15,447 nucleotides of DNA. It comes from Candidatus Uhrbacteria bacterium (lineage in GTDB: Bacteria; Patescibacteriota; Patescibacteriia; JACQRZ01). Numbering within the stretch: the stretch's first letter is position 1; every line of letters begins with the position of its first letter. Of this stretch, positions 5,406 to 11,641 are shown one piece after another. The notes below the pieces were generated by a model. It did no database searches. It worked only from the letters and a program-made list of their open reading frames with translations, and was not told the origin of the DNA. The translations under genes and the position numbers were made by a program. The stretch spans positions 1 through 15,447 of the forward strand of contig JACQWH010000004.1 of the NCBI GenBank assembly GCA_016209345.1, written 5' to 3'.

Positions 5406-7049
5406 ATGGTCTGTACTCTCTGTTCCGTAGCATTCACAATAACCGAGGATGACAAGGGGTTCTATCAAAAGATGGATGTGCCGGCACCGACGCTGTGTCC
5501 TGTCTGTCGATTCCGCAGAAAAGCGGTGTGGCGCAACGAGCGGACGCTGTATTTGCGCACCTGTGATTTGTGTAAAAAGACAATCGTATCAATGTATCCG
5601 TCGGCAACTCCCTATACGGTTTACTGCAAGGCCTGTTATTACTCTGATCGTTGGGATCCCTTCGCCTATGGCATGCGATATGATGCGTCGCGCTCGTTTT
5701 TTGAGCAATTTAGTGAGTTGCTTACACGGATTCCGAAGGCAGCAACAGTAATCGGGGCACAGAGCATCAATTCCGAATATCAGAATTGGGCAGGTACCAA
5801 CAGGGATTGCTATATGGTATTTAACAGCAGAGAAAATGAGATGCTCATGTATTCTCGGGGCATGCGTTCATGCCGGGATACCACCGATTGCTATTTCGGG
5901 AATAATGTAGAGCTTTGCTATGAATCTCTGAATGTTCACGATTCTTCCCGCATCCGGTTTGGCGACAACGTGCGAAATTGCCTTGACTCATGGTTTTTGC
6001 GTGATTGTACCGGCTGTACCGATTGCTTTGGATGCGTGAATCTGCGCTATAAGGATTATCACTTTTTTAATGAACCGCTTACAAAGGAGGAGTATGATCG
6101 GCGTGTGCGGGATGTCATTGGCAGTTACACACGTCTCATGGAGATGAAGAAAAAGTTTGCGTCATTTGGCGCATCGCTTCCATTCAGAGAAAATCACAAT
6201 ACGAATTCCGAAGATTGCACCGGTGATTACCATTCTGGATCAAAGAGCTGTTACCACTCATTTGAAGTTGATCAAGGTGAAAACTGTAGTTATCATTACT
6301 TTACGAAGAGCGCAAAGGATTCCTATGATTGTATCGGATTTGGTGTCGATTCTGAGCTAACACTCGAGTCAATAGCTATTGGATATTCGCAGAGGATTCG
6401 GTGGTGCGTATTTGTAGAAAATTCGACAGAACTTGACTACTGCAAAAACATGAGAGGATGTTCTTCCTGTATTGGATGTGAAGGAATGGAAAAAGCACAG
6501 TTTTCAATACTGAATACGCCCTATTCCGAAGATGAATATCGCCACCTGCACACGCAGATTGTTGAATCCATGAAGCGCGATGGCTCATGGGGGCAGTTTT
6601 TTCCTGTGCTCCTTGCGCCATTCGCATTCAATGAATCGTGCGCAATGGATTATTATCCACTCACGAAAGAAGAGGCGCTTGCGCAGGGGTACCGATGGTG
6701 CGACACCTTGCCGGGAACAACGGGGAAAGAGACCATGCCACTTGAAAATATTCCCGATCAAATTCGCGATGTTCCCGATGGCATTACCAAGGAAATTTTT
6801 GCGTGTAGCACTTGTGGCAGAAATTACAAAATTACCACGCAAGAACTTGCGCTCTATCGCCAGATGATGGTACCGGTGCCCCGACGCTGTTTTGGTTGCC
6901 GTCACGAAGATCGCTTGAGACGCCGCGGACCAATGGAGCTTCACGAGATCGCGTGCGCGAAATGCGCAAAAATAATCCAGACGACGATTCCTTCCGATAG
7001 CGGAAAACAGGTTTATTGCGAGGAGTGTTATACGGCCGCTGTTGCGTGA
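5406..7049 (+). CDS. Cys-rich double-zinc-ribbon protein of a family common in CPR bacteria
   Basis: This 547-aa protein has no known function; relatives in CPR genomes are often labelled only as zinc-ribbon proteins. Two nearly identical modules bracket it. N-terminal Cys pairs at 3/6, 31/34, 53/56 and 74/77 recur at the C-terminus at 467/470, 495/498, 517/520 and 538/541 with exactly the same spacing. Each module probably binds two zinc ions. The middle, rich in Cys, Tyr, Asp and Ser, looks like an irregular beta-solenoid and is also duplicated: C204-x2-C-x2-C to Y230 and C352-x2-C-x2-C to Y378 share the pattern CxxCxGC, N, P, EY. There is no signal peptide or membrane segment, so it is likely cytoplasmic. 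ATG 5406 directly precedes the first zinc ribbon and has no Shine-Dalgarno sequence. Function cannot be inferred from its neighbours. Confidence 0.85.
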   Translation: MVCTLCSVAFTITEDDKGFYQKMDVPAPTLCPVCRFRRKAVWRNERTLYLRTCDLCKKTIVSMYPSATPYTVYCKACYYSDRWDPFAYGMRYDASRSFFEQFSELLTRIPKAATVIGAQSINSEYQNWAGTNRDCYMVFNSRENEMLMYSRGMRSCRDTTDCYFGNNVELCYESLNVHDSSRIRFGDNVRNCLDSWFLRDCTGCTDCFGCVNLRYKDYHFFNEPLTKEEYDRRVRDVIGSYTRLMEMKKKFASFGASLPFRENHNTNSEDCTGDYHSGSKSCYHSFEVDQGENCSYHYFTKSAKDSYDCIGFGVDSELTLESIAIGYSQRIRWCVFVENSTELDYCKNMRGCSSCIGCEGMEKAQFSILNTPYSEDEYRHLHTQIVESMKRDGSWGQFFPVLLAPFAFNESCAMDYYPLTKEEALAQGYRWCDTLPGTTGKETMPLENIPDQIRDVPDGITKEIFACSTCGRNYKITTQELALYRQMMVPVPRRCFGCRHEDRLRRRGPMELHEIACAKCAKIIQTTIPSDSGKQVYCEECYTAAVA

Positions 7050-7067
7050 CAGTGGGCGTGGTTTGGC

Positions 7068-7096
7068 TTGCATCTTTTTGGTAAATTAGCTACTAT
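7068..7096 (+). promoter_or_regulatory. Possible promoter giving a leaderless parA-like transcript
   Basis: TTGCAT at 7068-7073 and TACTAT at 7091-7096 are 17 bp apart. The chosen ATG at 7104 begins 7 bp after the -10 box, about where transcription would start. Both boxes are weak matches. Support comes mainly from the lack of any usable ribosome binding site and from the 54-bp gap to the previous gene. Confidence 0.25.
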
Positions 7097-7103
7097 TGGA
7101 GTA

Positions 7104-8120
7104 ATGAAGTTTCCGCGAACAAAAAAACTTATTTTTGTAAATAACAAAGGCGGCGTTGGTAAAACTACGCTTGCTTTTAATTGCGCAGTTCAATTTGCAA
7201 AGCAAGAATATAAAACAGTTCTCGTTGATCTTGATCCACAGTGCAATCTTAGCCGTTTGGCGCTGGGAGACGATTATTATAACGAGAATCTTTTTTCGCC
7301 GGCTGAAAAGACAATAGTCGATGTTCTGCGAGGCATCATTGAGGGCGGAAGCGATATAGACTTGGCTGTACCATTTCTGCCAGTCAAGGCGGATGGTAAT
7401 CTTTATCTTCTTAAAGGAGATATTAATCTCTCGATGTATGAGGGATTGCTTTCTACGGCATACGGTCAGGCAGCTGCAGGGCAGCCGATTGGGTATTTTC
7501 AGACGAGCGCAATTGACCGTTTTCTCAGGGAGAGGGGGCTGAGCGACCAGATTGATGTATTTGTCATAGACACCTCGCCAAGCTTGGGATTATTGAATCA
7601 GATGATTTTTCTCGGCGCAGATTATTTTGTTGTTCCGATGATGACGGATGCTTTTAGCGTTCAAGGTATTGAGAATCTTGGTACGATTTATGAGCGATGG
7701 AAGGGCCAATGGAAAAATACCGCCAAGGCGCTCTCCGGGAATACGGAAACGAAGCTCGTTCTCCAGGGCGATCCTCTTTTTGTCGGTTATATTGTCAATT
7801 TGTATAATGAATATGGGAAACAGCCCATTTCTGACCACCGTGCCTGGATGGAAAAAATTCCCGACTCTGTAAGAAAATTTTTATCGGAAAAACATTGCCG
7901 CAACGGTCTTGTGGGGGAAAGCTGGAGGGAACCGCTAGAAAAAATAAAGGATTATGGGAGGATACCAGCTAAATGTCAGGAGCTGGGAGTTGCAATTTTT
8001 GAACTTGATCCGGCGCTTATTGCCGACAATCAGATTGGAACGAAGGAGAATATAGAGAAAGCGAAAGAAGAATTTTTAAATCTCTCCGGAAAAATTCTTA
8101 CGATACTCACTCATTATTAG
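7104..8120 (+). CDS. ParA/MinD-like deviant Walker A ATPase (orphan)
   Basis: This 338-aa P-loop ATPase belongs to the ParA/MinD/Soj group, whose members dimerise on ATP and position DNA or protein cargo. It shows the deviant Walker A KGGVGKTT at residues 15-22 with the signature Lys at 15, switch I (VDLDPQCNLSRL, around 41-52) and Walker B (VFVIDTSPS, Asp at 156). ATG 7104 was chosen because the KxxFVNNKGG strand starts right after it; a TTG at 7068 would add 12 unrelated residues. It is longer than a minimal Soj, with an insertion between residues 60 and 115 and a helical C-terminus. No ParB, parS-like site or replication gene is next to it, so chromosome partition is not proved. Cargo positioning linked to the following exported protein is an alternative. 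Confidence 0.85.
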   Translation: MKFPRTKKLIFVNNKGGVGKTTLAFNCAVQFAKQEYKTVLVDLDPQCNLSRLALGDDYYNENLFSPAEKTIVDVLRGIIEGGSDIDLAVPFLPVKADGNLYLLKGDINLSMYEGLLSTAYGQAAAGQPIGYFQTSAIDRFLRERGLSDQIDVFVIDTSPSLGLLNQMIFLGADYFVVPMMTDAFSVQGIENLGTIYERWKGQWKNTAKALSGNTETKLVLQGDPLFVGYIVNLYNEYGKQPISDHRAWMEKIPDSVRKFLSEKHCRNGLVGESWREPLEKIKDYGRIPAKCQELGVAIFELDPALIADNQIGTKENIEKAKEEFLNLSGKILTILTHY

Positions 8121-8202
8121 GATTATGCCAGAGTTTCCTAAAATGTTGAGAGAATTGTTTGCAAAGCCAGAACCGCCGGGGCCCCACAGTACGCTCGTAC
8201 CC

Positions 8203-9141
8203 ATGAAAAGGATTTCTATTATCATTTTCACACTTTTTTTGGCGCTGCCGTCGTTTGCGCAGGCGGCGCAATTTGCGTTTGATGCGGCGATTACCCAAGG
8301 TAGCGTATCATTTTCCACCTCCCAGATGTATGCGGGAGAGCAGGTGCGAATATATGCGAATATCATCAATCAGGGAACAAGCGACATTTCGGGCGGGGTA
8401 AGCTTTTTTCAAGGCGCAAGCGCCATTGCCGCGCCGAGTTTTTTTTCATTGAAGGCAAACGGCGCAAATGAGGACGTATGGGTTGACTGGACGCCGCCTG
8501 AGGGAACATACAATATTCTTATAAAGATTGAGACGAACGGCACCGATCAGAATACGACAAACAATACATACGTCACGCCAATGATGGCGATTGTAAAGCG
8601 TCCACCATTGCCTGCGCCTGCTGTCCAGGCGCCCGCATCTGCCCCAACGGCGCAGCAGGGCGCGTCGGGTGCTGTCCTCACTCCTGCCGCTTCACAGCAA
8701 GCGCAGTCAGTCGCCGCACAGAAAAAAACGACAATTTCTTCAATCGCGGCAAACATTGCAGAAAAGCTCACGCCGAAATTACCCGTGAATCCATCGGTAC
8801 GCACTCCTGCGACAGTGCAGAAAATTGTTCCGAAAAAAAGCATAGGCGAAGCAGCGCCAGCCACGCAGGTTGTTCAACGAGCGATAGTACCCCCTGCGCT
8901 TACACCGAAACAAGCCGTGCTTGGCGAGGCGGTCGGACGGGAGCTTGTTCCGCTTCCCGGGCAGGAAGAGACAAGCACCGCACCGATACAGCGTCAGGAC
9001 AAGCAGCAGGGATTCTCACAGAAAGCCCCACTTGCCGGGTATCAGAATGATCCGGTGCGAATGGGCATAGCCCTGGCGGTCGTATGTACCATTCTTTTTC
9101 TTGGGGGTGGATGGTTTTTTTTGAAAAAAAGTAAGGAATAA
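8203..9141 (+). CDS. Exported, membrane-anchored protein with CARDB-like domain
   Basis: This 312-aa protein starts with a clear signal peptide (MKRISIIIFTLFLALPSFAQA, likely cut near residue 21-22). Residues 25-125 form an Ig-like beta domain of the CARDB type (AGEQVRIYANIINQGT, DVWVDWTPPEGTY, TTNNTY), a fold used in adhesion on bacterial surfaces. A Pro/Ala/Gln-rich stalk follows (about 130-285), then a single membrane segment (288-307) and a short basic end (KKSKE) that stays in the cytoplasm. ATG 8203 is chosen because the signal peptide begins there; an in-frame ATG at 8125 would put 26 unrelated residues before it. I expect the beta domain to be displayed outside the cell on a flexible stalk. 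It lies between a ParA-like ATPase and a TPR-like protein. Confidence 0.8.
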   Translation: MKRISIIIFTLFLALPSFAQAAQFAFDAAITQGSVSFSTSQMYAGEQVRIYANIINQGTSDISGGVSFFQGASAIAAPSFFSLKANGANEDVWVDWTPPEGTYNILIKIETNGTDQNTTNNTYVTPMMAIVKRPPLPAPAVQAPASAPTAQQGASGAVLTPAASQQAQSVAAQKKTTISSIAANIAEKLTPKLPVNPSVRTPATVQKIVPKKSIGEAAPATQVVQRAIVPPALTPKQAVLGEAVGRELVPLPGQEETSTAPIQRQDKQQGFSQKAPLAGYQNDPVRMGIALAVVCTILFLGGGWFFLKKSKE

Positions 9142-9157
9142 GAGGAATCCTACTCGT

Positions 9158-9637
9158 ATGCTTCTCAGTTATCTTCGGTCAAAATACAACAGCGATATTG
9201 AAGAGGGGTGGGGCGCTTTTGAGACAGGCAATCTGGAAAAAGCAGAGCACCATTTTCAGCATGTGCTTGACCATGAGAGAGATCCGCACATGACCGTCTT
9301 TGACAGTATCGAAGCCCACAACGGGCTTGGAGCGGTGAGTCGCGCGCATAAGGACTTTTTTGACGCATGGCGCTGGTACAAGGAGGCGGAGCATTTGTTG
9401 AAAGAATACTATCGCCATACATGGCCCGCGACACTTTCCTGGAGCCATCCTCACGATCGTCCGGCGTTGCGCACGCTTATAGGTCTTGGCCATACCGCGT
9501 ATGCGCGCGGAAGCACGAAGATTGCCCAGCGCTATTATACAACAGTCACCGAACATGACAGGAAGGATGAACTGGGAATACGCGCCTTTTTGGCAGCCAT
9601 TGCGGCAGGAAAGAACTATACATCTGATCATTGGTGA
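9158..9637 (+). CDS. Small TPR-like repeat protein
   Basis: This 159-aa soluble protein consists of helical pairs that resemble tetratricopeptide repeats, at about residues 13-42 (GWGAFETGNLEKAEHHFQHV), 49-82 (LGAVSRAHKDFFDAWRWYKEA) and 105-137 (LGHTAYARGSTKIAQRYYTTV). The spacing of small and aromatic residues fits TPR helices, although the repeats are degenerate. It is rich in His and Trp. TPR proteins usually hold partner proteins together. It starts 16 bp after the anchored CARDB-like protein, with an SD-like AGAGGA upstream, so the two are probably co-translated and may interact at the inner membrane face. A terminator closes the unit four bases after its stop. No enzyme motif is visible. 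Confidence 0.75.
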   Translation: MLLSYLRSKYNSDIEEGWGAFETGNLEKAEHHFQHVLDHERDPHMTVFDSIEAHNGLGAVSRAHKDFFDAWRWYKEAEHLLKEYYRHTWPATLSWSHPHDRPALRTLIGLGHTAYARGSTKIAQRYYTTVTEHDRKDELGIRAFLAAIAAGKNYTSDHW

Positions 9638-9640
9638 AAT

Positions 9641-9671
9641 AATACGCTCTTGGAAAAAGGCGTATTTTTTT
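9641..9671 (+). terminator. Rho-independent terminator after the TPR-like gene
   Basis: The stem AATACGC (9641-9647) pairs with GCGTATT (9660-9666), and a T run continues to 9671. The 12-nt loop can extend the stem a little (CTT with AAG). It ends the transcript that includes the ParA-like, exported and TPR-like genes. Confidence 0.85.
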
Positions 9672-9769
9672 ACTGACGATCAACTGAGCGCGCAGATATG
9701 CTCTTTTGGAGGGAAGATCGATTGCGCGGATAACGATATCGGCGGTAAGGAAGCGATTAGGGGGGGCAC

Positions 9770-10018
9770 ATGGAAGTTTCTCGCGAGCTCGGCACCAGTG
9801 AAGCCGAGTTTGTTCAGGAACTCCACACGGGGCGACCTTGCCGATTGCCCACGATGGAGCAACTCGCCCAAATTGTCAGGACGTACGGCTGCTTCATAGA
9901 GAGTAGGGCGATTGTTAGGTTCGTTGCGCGTGTCAGAAGGCAGGCGCAGTGGACCAAGGATGCTCGGCGGCGCGCATGGCGCAGATTTCGGGCGTCTGCT
10001 CGGCAAAAAAACCGGTAG
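9770..10018 (+). CDS. Small basic protein of unknown function, weak XRE/HTH-like segment
   Basis: This 82-aa ORF has a strong purine-rich ribosome binding site (a run of seven G at 9760-9766) before ATG 9770 and is followed eight bases later by a terminator, which supports it as a gene. Residues 4-40 (SRELGTSEAEFVQELHTG, then LPTMEQLAQIVRTYG) faintly resemble the last helices of a Cro/C1-type HTH. The C-terminal third is very Arg-rich (DARRRAWRRFRASARQKNR), as in small nucleic-acid-binding proteins. The G+C level and codon choice are higher than in the flanking operons, which may mean foreign origin. An overlapping minus-strand frame of 108 codons lacks such a start signal. The HTH idea is only a suggestion. 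Confidence 0.5.
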   Translation: MEVSRELGTSEAEFVQELHTGRPCRLPTMEQLAQIVRTYGCFIESRAIVRFVARVRRQAQWTKDARRRAWRRFRASARQKNR

Positions 10019-10026
10019 GTCGTTAG

Positions 10027-10067
10027 TTCGGGGGTACGCTACGCGCGACCCCCGAATAATCTTTTTT
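10027..10067 (+). terminator. Rho-independent terminator after the 82-aa ORF
   Basis: The stem TTCGGGGG (10027-10034) pairs perfectly with CCCCCGAA (10049-10056); T10035 and A10048 extend it by one pair. The sequence then runs TAATCTTTTTT. The hairpin is strong and the T run is slightly displaced. Confidence 0.8.
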
Positions 10068-10157
10068 ACCTCTTTTCTTTGTATTTTTTTTTTGATATAT
10101 TCAATATGTTAGCAGCGACTGTTTTTTGTCGCGAAGATAGGTGGAGGGTATCCCCAA

Positions 10158-10514
10158 ATGAGCGGGAGATTACGCGAGCTCTATGAACTCCGTAGGCAGT
10201 ACAGAATCCAGGAACAGATCCTCGGTGAGCTGGCGCCCGCGCAGAGCGAGCGCCTTGCTGATATCGAAGGGGAGATTCGAGAATTCGAGAATGCAGGGAG
10301 ACAGAAGATGCTGCATGCGGCCTACGCGCCAAGCATACCCGTGGGTCCAGACGGTAATACCTTGCCTACCTCGCCAGAGTATAACGCCCTTCGGGTAGGA
10401 GTCCGGATCCTGATCCCGGACCGTGAGCAGGGTGCGGAATCCTTGCTTGAGTCGTGGGGGTGCTTCGGCGACCCAGACCAAGTCCCGGGCGGTGATGAGG
10501 TCGACGATCGCTAA
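10158..10514 (+). CDS. Hypothetical 118-aa protein with N-terminal coiled coil
   Basis: ATG 10158 follows a good Shine-Dalgarno sequence (TGGAGGG, about 10141-10147) at 10-nt spacing. The first 50 residues are rich in Leu, Arg, Glu and Gln with heptad-like spacing (LRELYELRRQYRIQEQIL, then ADIEGEIREFEN), which suggests a coiled coil. The second half is Pro/Gly-rich and acidic (IPVGPDGNTLP, VPGGDEVDDR). There is no signal peptide, membrane segment or catalytic motif, and I recognise no family. Like the 82-aa ORF before it, it is G+C-rich and stands between terminators as its own unit. A 103-codon minus-strand frame covers the same DNA but has no comparable start signal. A 5-bp hairpin (10115-10119 with 10128-10132) lies in its leader. 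Confidence 0.55.
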   Translation: MSGRLRELYELRRQYRIQEQILGELAPAQSERLADIEGEIREFENAGRQKMLHAAYAPSIPVGPDGNTLPTSPEYNALRVGVRILIPDREQGAESLLESWGCFGDPDQVPGGDEVDDR

Positions 10515-10531
10515 TCAATTTGATTTCTGCG

Positions 10532-10661
10532 CTCGGCTCTGGTCGCGCGGGGCCGAGTGCACGGCTCTTGTCCAGGTCTTGGGACTTCAAGGGTTCAATG
10601 ACTGTCATCAGACAGTGTTTGCGGAGTAATTCGCGAACCGTGCATCAGCACCATTGAATCC
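10532..10661 (+). ncRNA. Possible structured RNA between the 118-aa ORF and its terminator
   Basis: This non-coding stretch holds several nested complementarities. An 8-bp stem lies at 10532-10539 with 10550-10557. A 10-bp stem (one G-U pair) joins 10591-10600 to 10652-10661 and encloses two tetraloop hairpins: ACTGTC-ATCA-GACAGT at 10601-10616 and GTGC-ATCA-GCAC at 10640-10651, both with the loop ATCA. A competing 7-bp pairing is 10558-10564 with 10638-10644. It is not a tmRNA, RNase P or SRP RNA that I recognise. It could be an untranslated 3' end or an independent small RNA ending at the following terminator. Confidence 0.3.
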
Positions 10662-10669
10662 CCACTCTC

Positions 10670-10708
10670 GAAGATCGTTTCCACCTTGGCGACGATCTTC
10701 TTCCTTTT
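10670..10708 (+). terminator. Rho-independent terminator upstream of the heat-shock operon
   Basis: The 9-bp stem GAAGATCGT (10670-10678) pairs with ACGATCTTC (10692-10700) around a 13-nt loop and is followed by TTCCTTTTT. It insulates the hrcA promoter, which starts 12 bp further on, from upstream transcription. Confidence 0.85.
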
Positions 10709-10719
10709 TACGTGGGGGC

Positions 10720-10747
10720 TTGACACAATTTATCAGTGTTCTATACT
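10720..10747 (+). promoter_or_regulatory. Promoter of the hrcA-grpE-dnaK-dnaJ operon
   Basis: A consensus -35 box TTGACA (10720-10725) and a near-consensus -10 box TATACT (10742-10747) are separated by 16 bp. This is the best promoter in the window and fits the housekeeping sigma factor. Transcription should start near 10754, inside the CIRCE operator, leaving a leader of about 168 nt before hrcA. Confidence 0.9.
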
Positions 10748-10748
10748 T

Positions 10749-10775
10749 TTAGCAATCTCGGTATCCGAGTGCTAA
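10749..10775. promoter_or_regulatory. CIRCE operator (HrcA binding site)
   Basis: The known CIRCE consensus is TTAGCACTC, nine bases, GAGTGCTAA. Here the left arm is TTAGCAATC (one mismatch), the spacer is exactly nine bases, and the right arm is a perfect GAGTGCTAA. It begins two bases after the -10 box and covers the expected transcription start, so bound HrcA would block the promoter. The first gene of the operon encodes HrcA, so the circuit is autoregulatory. Confidence 0.95.
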
Positions 10776-10780
10776 ACGCA

Positions 10781-10921
10781 AGGTGTCAGGTTATAGGTGT
10801 CAGGTTATAGGTGTCAGGTGTCAGGTTTCAGTAATTGCTGACCACTGATCCCTGACCACTGATCCCTGACCACTGATCCCTGATCACTGATCCCTGATCA
10901 CTGACCACTGAAACCTCCCCC
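10781..10921 (+). repeat. Array of 18 heptanucleotide words in the hrcA leader, switching strand at its centre
   Basis: The segment can be cut without gaps into 7-bp words. Seven of type AGGTNNN (10781-10829: AGGTGTC, AGGTTAT, AGGTTTC) are followed by a 9-nt centre (10830-10838), eleven of type TGANNNC (10839-10915: TGACCAC, TGATCCC, TGATCAC, TGAAACC), and a last six bases TCCCCC before ATG 10922. Read on the minus strand, the first group is also TGANNCC (TGAAACC, TGACACC) plus TATAACC, so both halves use one word family on opposite strands. AGGTTTCAGT (10823-10832) pairs fully with ACTGAAACCT (10907-10916). A heptad period is not compatible with coding. No Shine-Dalgarno sequence is present. 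Confidence 0.85.
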
Positions 10922-11608
10922 ATGATTGACGAAAGAAAAATAGAACTGATGACCCAGCTGGTGGATGAGTATATTTCTTCTGCCCATCCGGTTGGTTCGC
11001 TTATGCTGGTGGAGCGGTATCGCCTTGCCTGGAGCACGGCAACCATTCGCAATGAAATGGCGCTCCTGGAAGAGGCCGGCTACATGTTTCAGCCGTACAC
11101 CTCAGCGGGTCGTGTCCCGACAAAGCAGGGATATCGTTTGTACATTCAGCACCTGCGTCCGGCGCGTCTTTCGCAACGGGCGGTTTCGCATCTTGAACAA
11201 ACAATCCAGTCGCTTGCCGATACCTCGCCGAGCTCTCTGAAAGACATTTCTCGCGCGTTGGCTGATATTTCCGGTGAGATTGCGTTCGTTGCAATCGGCG
11301 CATACGCCGTGACATCCGGCATACAAAATCTTTCCGGAAAACCGGAATTCGATGACCCAGATTTCATGGAAGAAATCGTTGGCATTCTTGATACGCTTGA
11401 AGAGCGGCTCGAGTCAATCAATGAAGAGCTTTCTTGTGAACCCCGCATGTTTATCGGTGACGCTAAACATTTTGGAAAAACGTGCAGCGTCCTTGCGGTA
11501 GCGACGACGTTGAAGGGCAAACCCGTGATGGTCGGGCTGATAGGCCCATTACGCATGAACTATGGCAAAAACATGGCTCTCCTCCAATCCCTCACCATAA
11601 GCCACTAA
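10922..11608 (+). CDS. hrcA: Heat-inducible transcription repressor HrcA (short form)
   Basis: HrcA represses the chaperone operon by binding CIRCE and is released when chaperones are busy after heat shock. This protein is 228 aa. Residues 1-75 form the winged-helix domain with the family pattern ATIRNEMALLEEAGYMFQPY and TSAGRVPTKQGYRLYI. The C-terminus keeps the HrcA ending (VGLIGPLRMNYGKNMALL). Usual HrcA proteins have about 340 aa, so the middle GAF-like and insert regions are strongly reduced. As the end motif is intact, this is a compact version and not a truncation. ATG 10922 directly follows the heptad array. The expected operator lies 146 bp upstream, which makes the assignment firm. 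grpE follows after 33 bp. Confidence 0.93.
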   Translation: MIDERKIELMTQLVDEYISSAHPVGSLMLVERYRLAWSTATIRNEMALLEEAGYMFQPYTSAGRVPTKQGYRLYIQHLRPARLSQRAVSHLEQTIQSLADTSPSSLKDISRALADISGEIAFVAIGAYAVTSGIQNLSGKPEFDDPDFMEEIVGILDTLEERLESINEELSCEPRMFIGDAKHFGKTCSVLAVATTLKGKPVMVGLIGPLRMNYGKNMALLQSLTISH

Positions 11609-11640
11609 CCCCTAGATCCTAATCCCTATACCCTAATTTT
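11606..11640 (+). repeat. Heptad spacer between hrcA and grpE
   Basis: Starting with the hrcA stop codon, the gap divides into five 7-bp words that all begin with TA: TAACCCC, TAGATCC, TAATCCC, TATACCC and TAATTTT. One more T leads to the grpE ATG at 11642. There is no ribosome binding site in it. The words differ from those upstream of hrcA, but the period is the same. Confidence 0.65.
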
Positions 11641-11641
11641 T

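Noticed and set aside
6585..7073. 162-codon minus-strand frame over the zinc-protein gene
   Set aside because: The plus-strand protein has precise repeated Cys spacing in this same stretch; the antisense frame shows no domain.
7050..7103. ParB-binding parS site near the ParA-like gene
   Set aside because: No 16-bp palindrome of the TGTTTCACGTGAAACA kind is visible here or elsewhere near the gene.
8125..8202. Upstream start for the exported protein
   Set aside because: It would put 26 residues before a complete signal peptide at 8203.
9179..9631. 150-codon minus-strand frame opposite the TPR-like gene
   Set aside because: The plus frame has TPR periodicity, an SD-like start and a terminator after it; the antisense frame has none.
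10839..10915. CRISPR-like direct repeats
   Set aside because: The unit is only 7 (or 14) bp, there are no unique spacers, and no cas gene is present.
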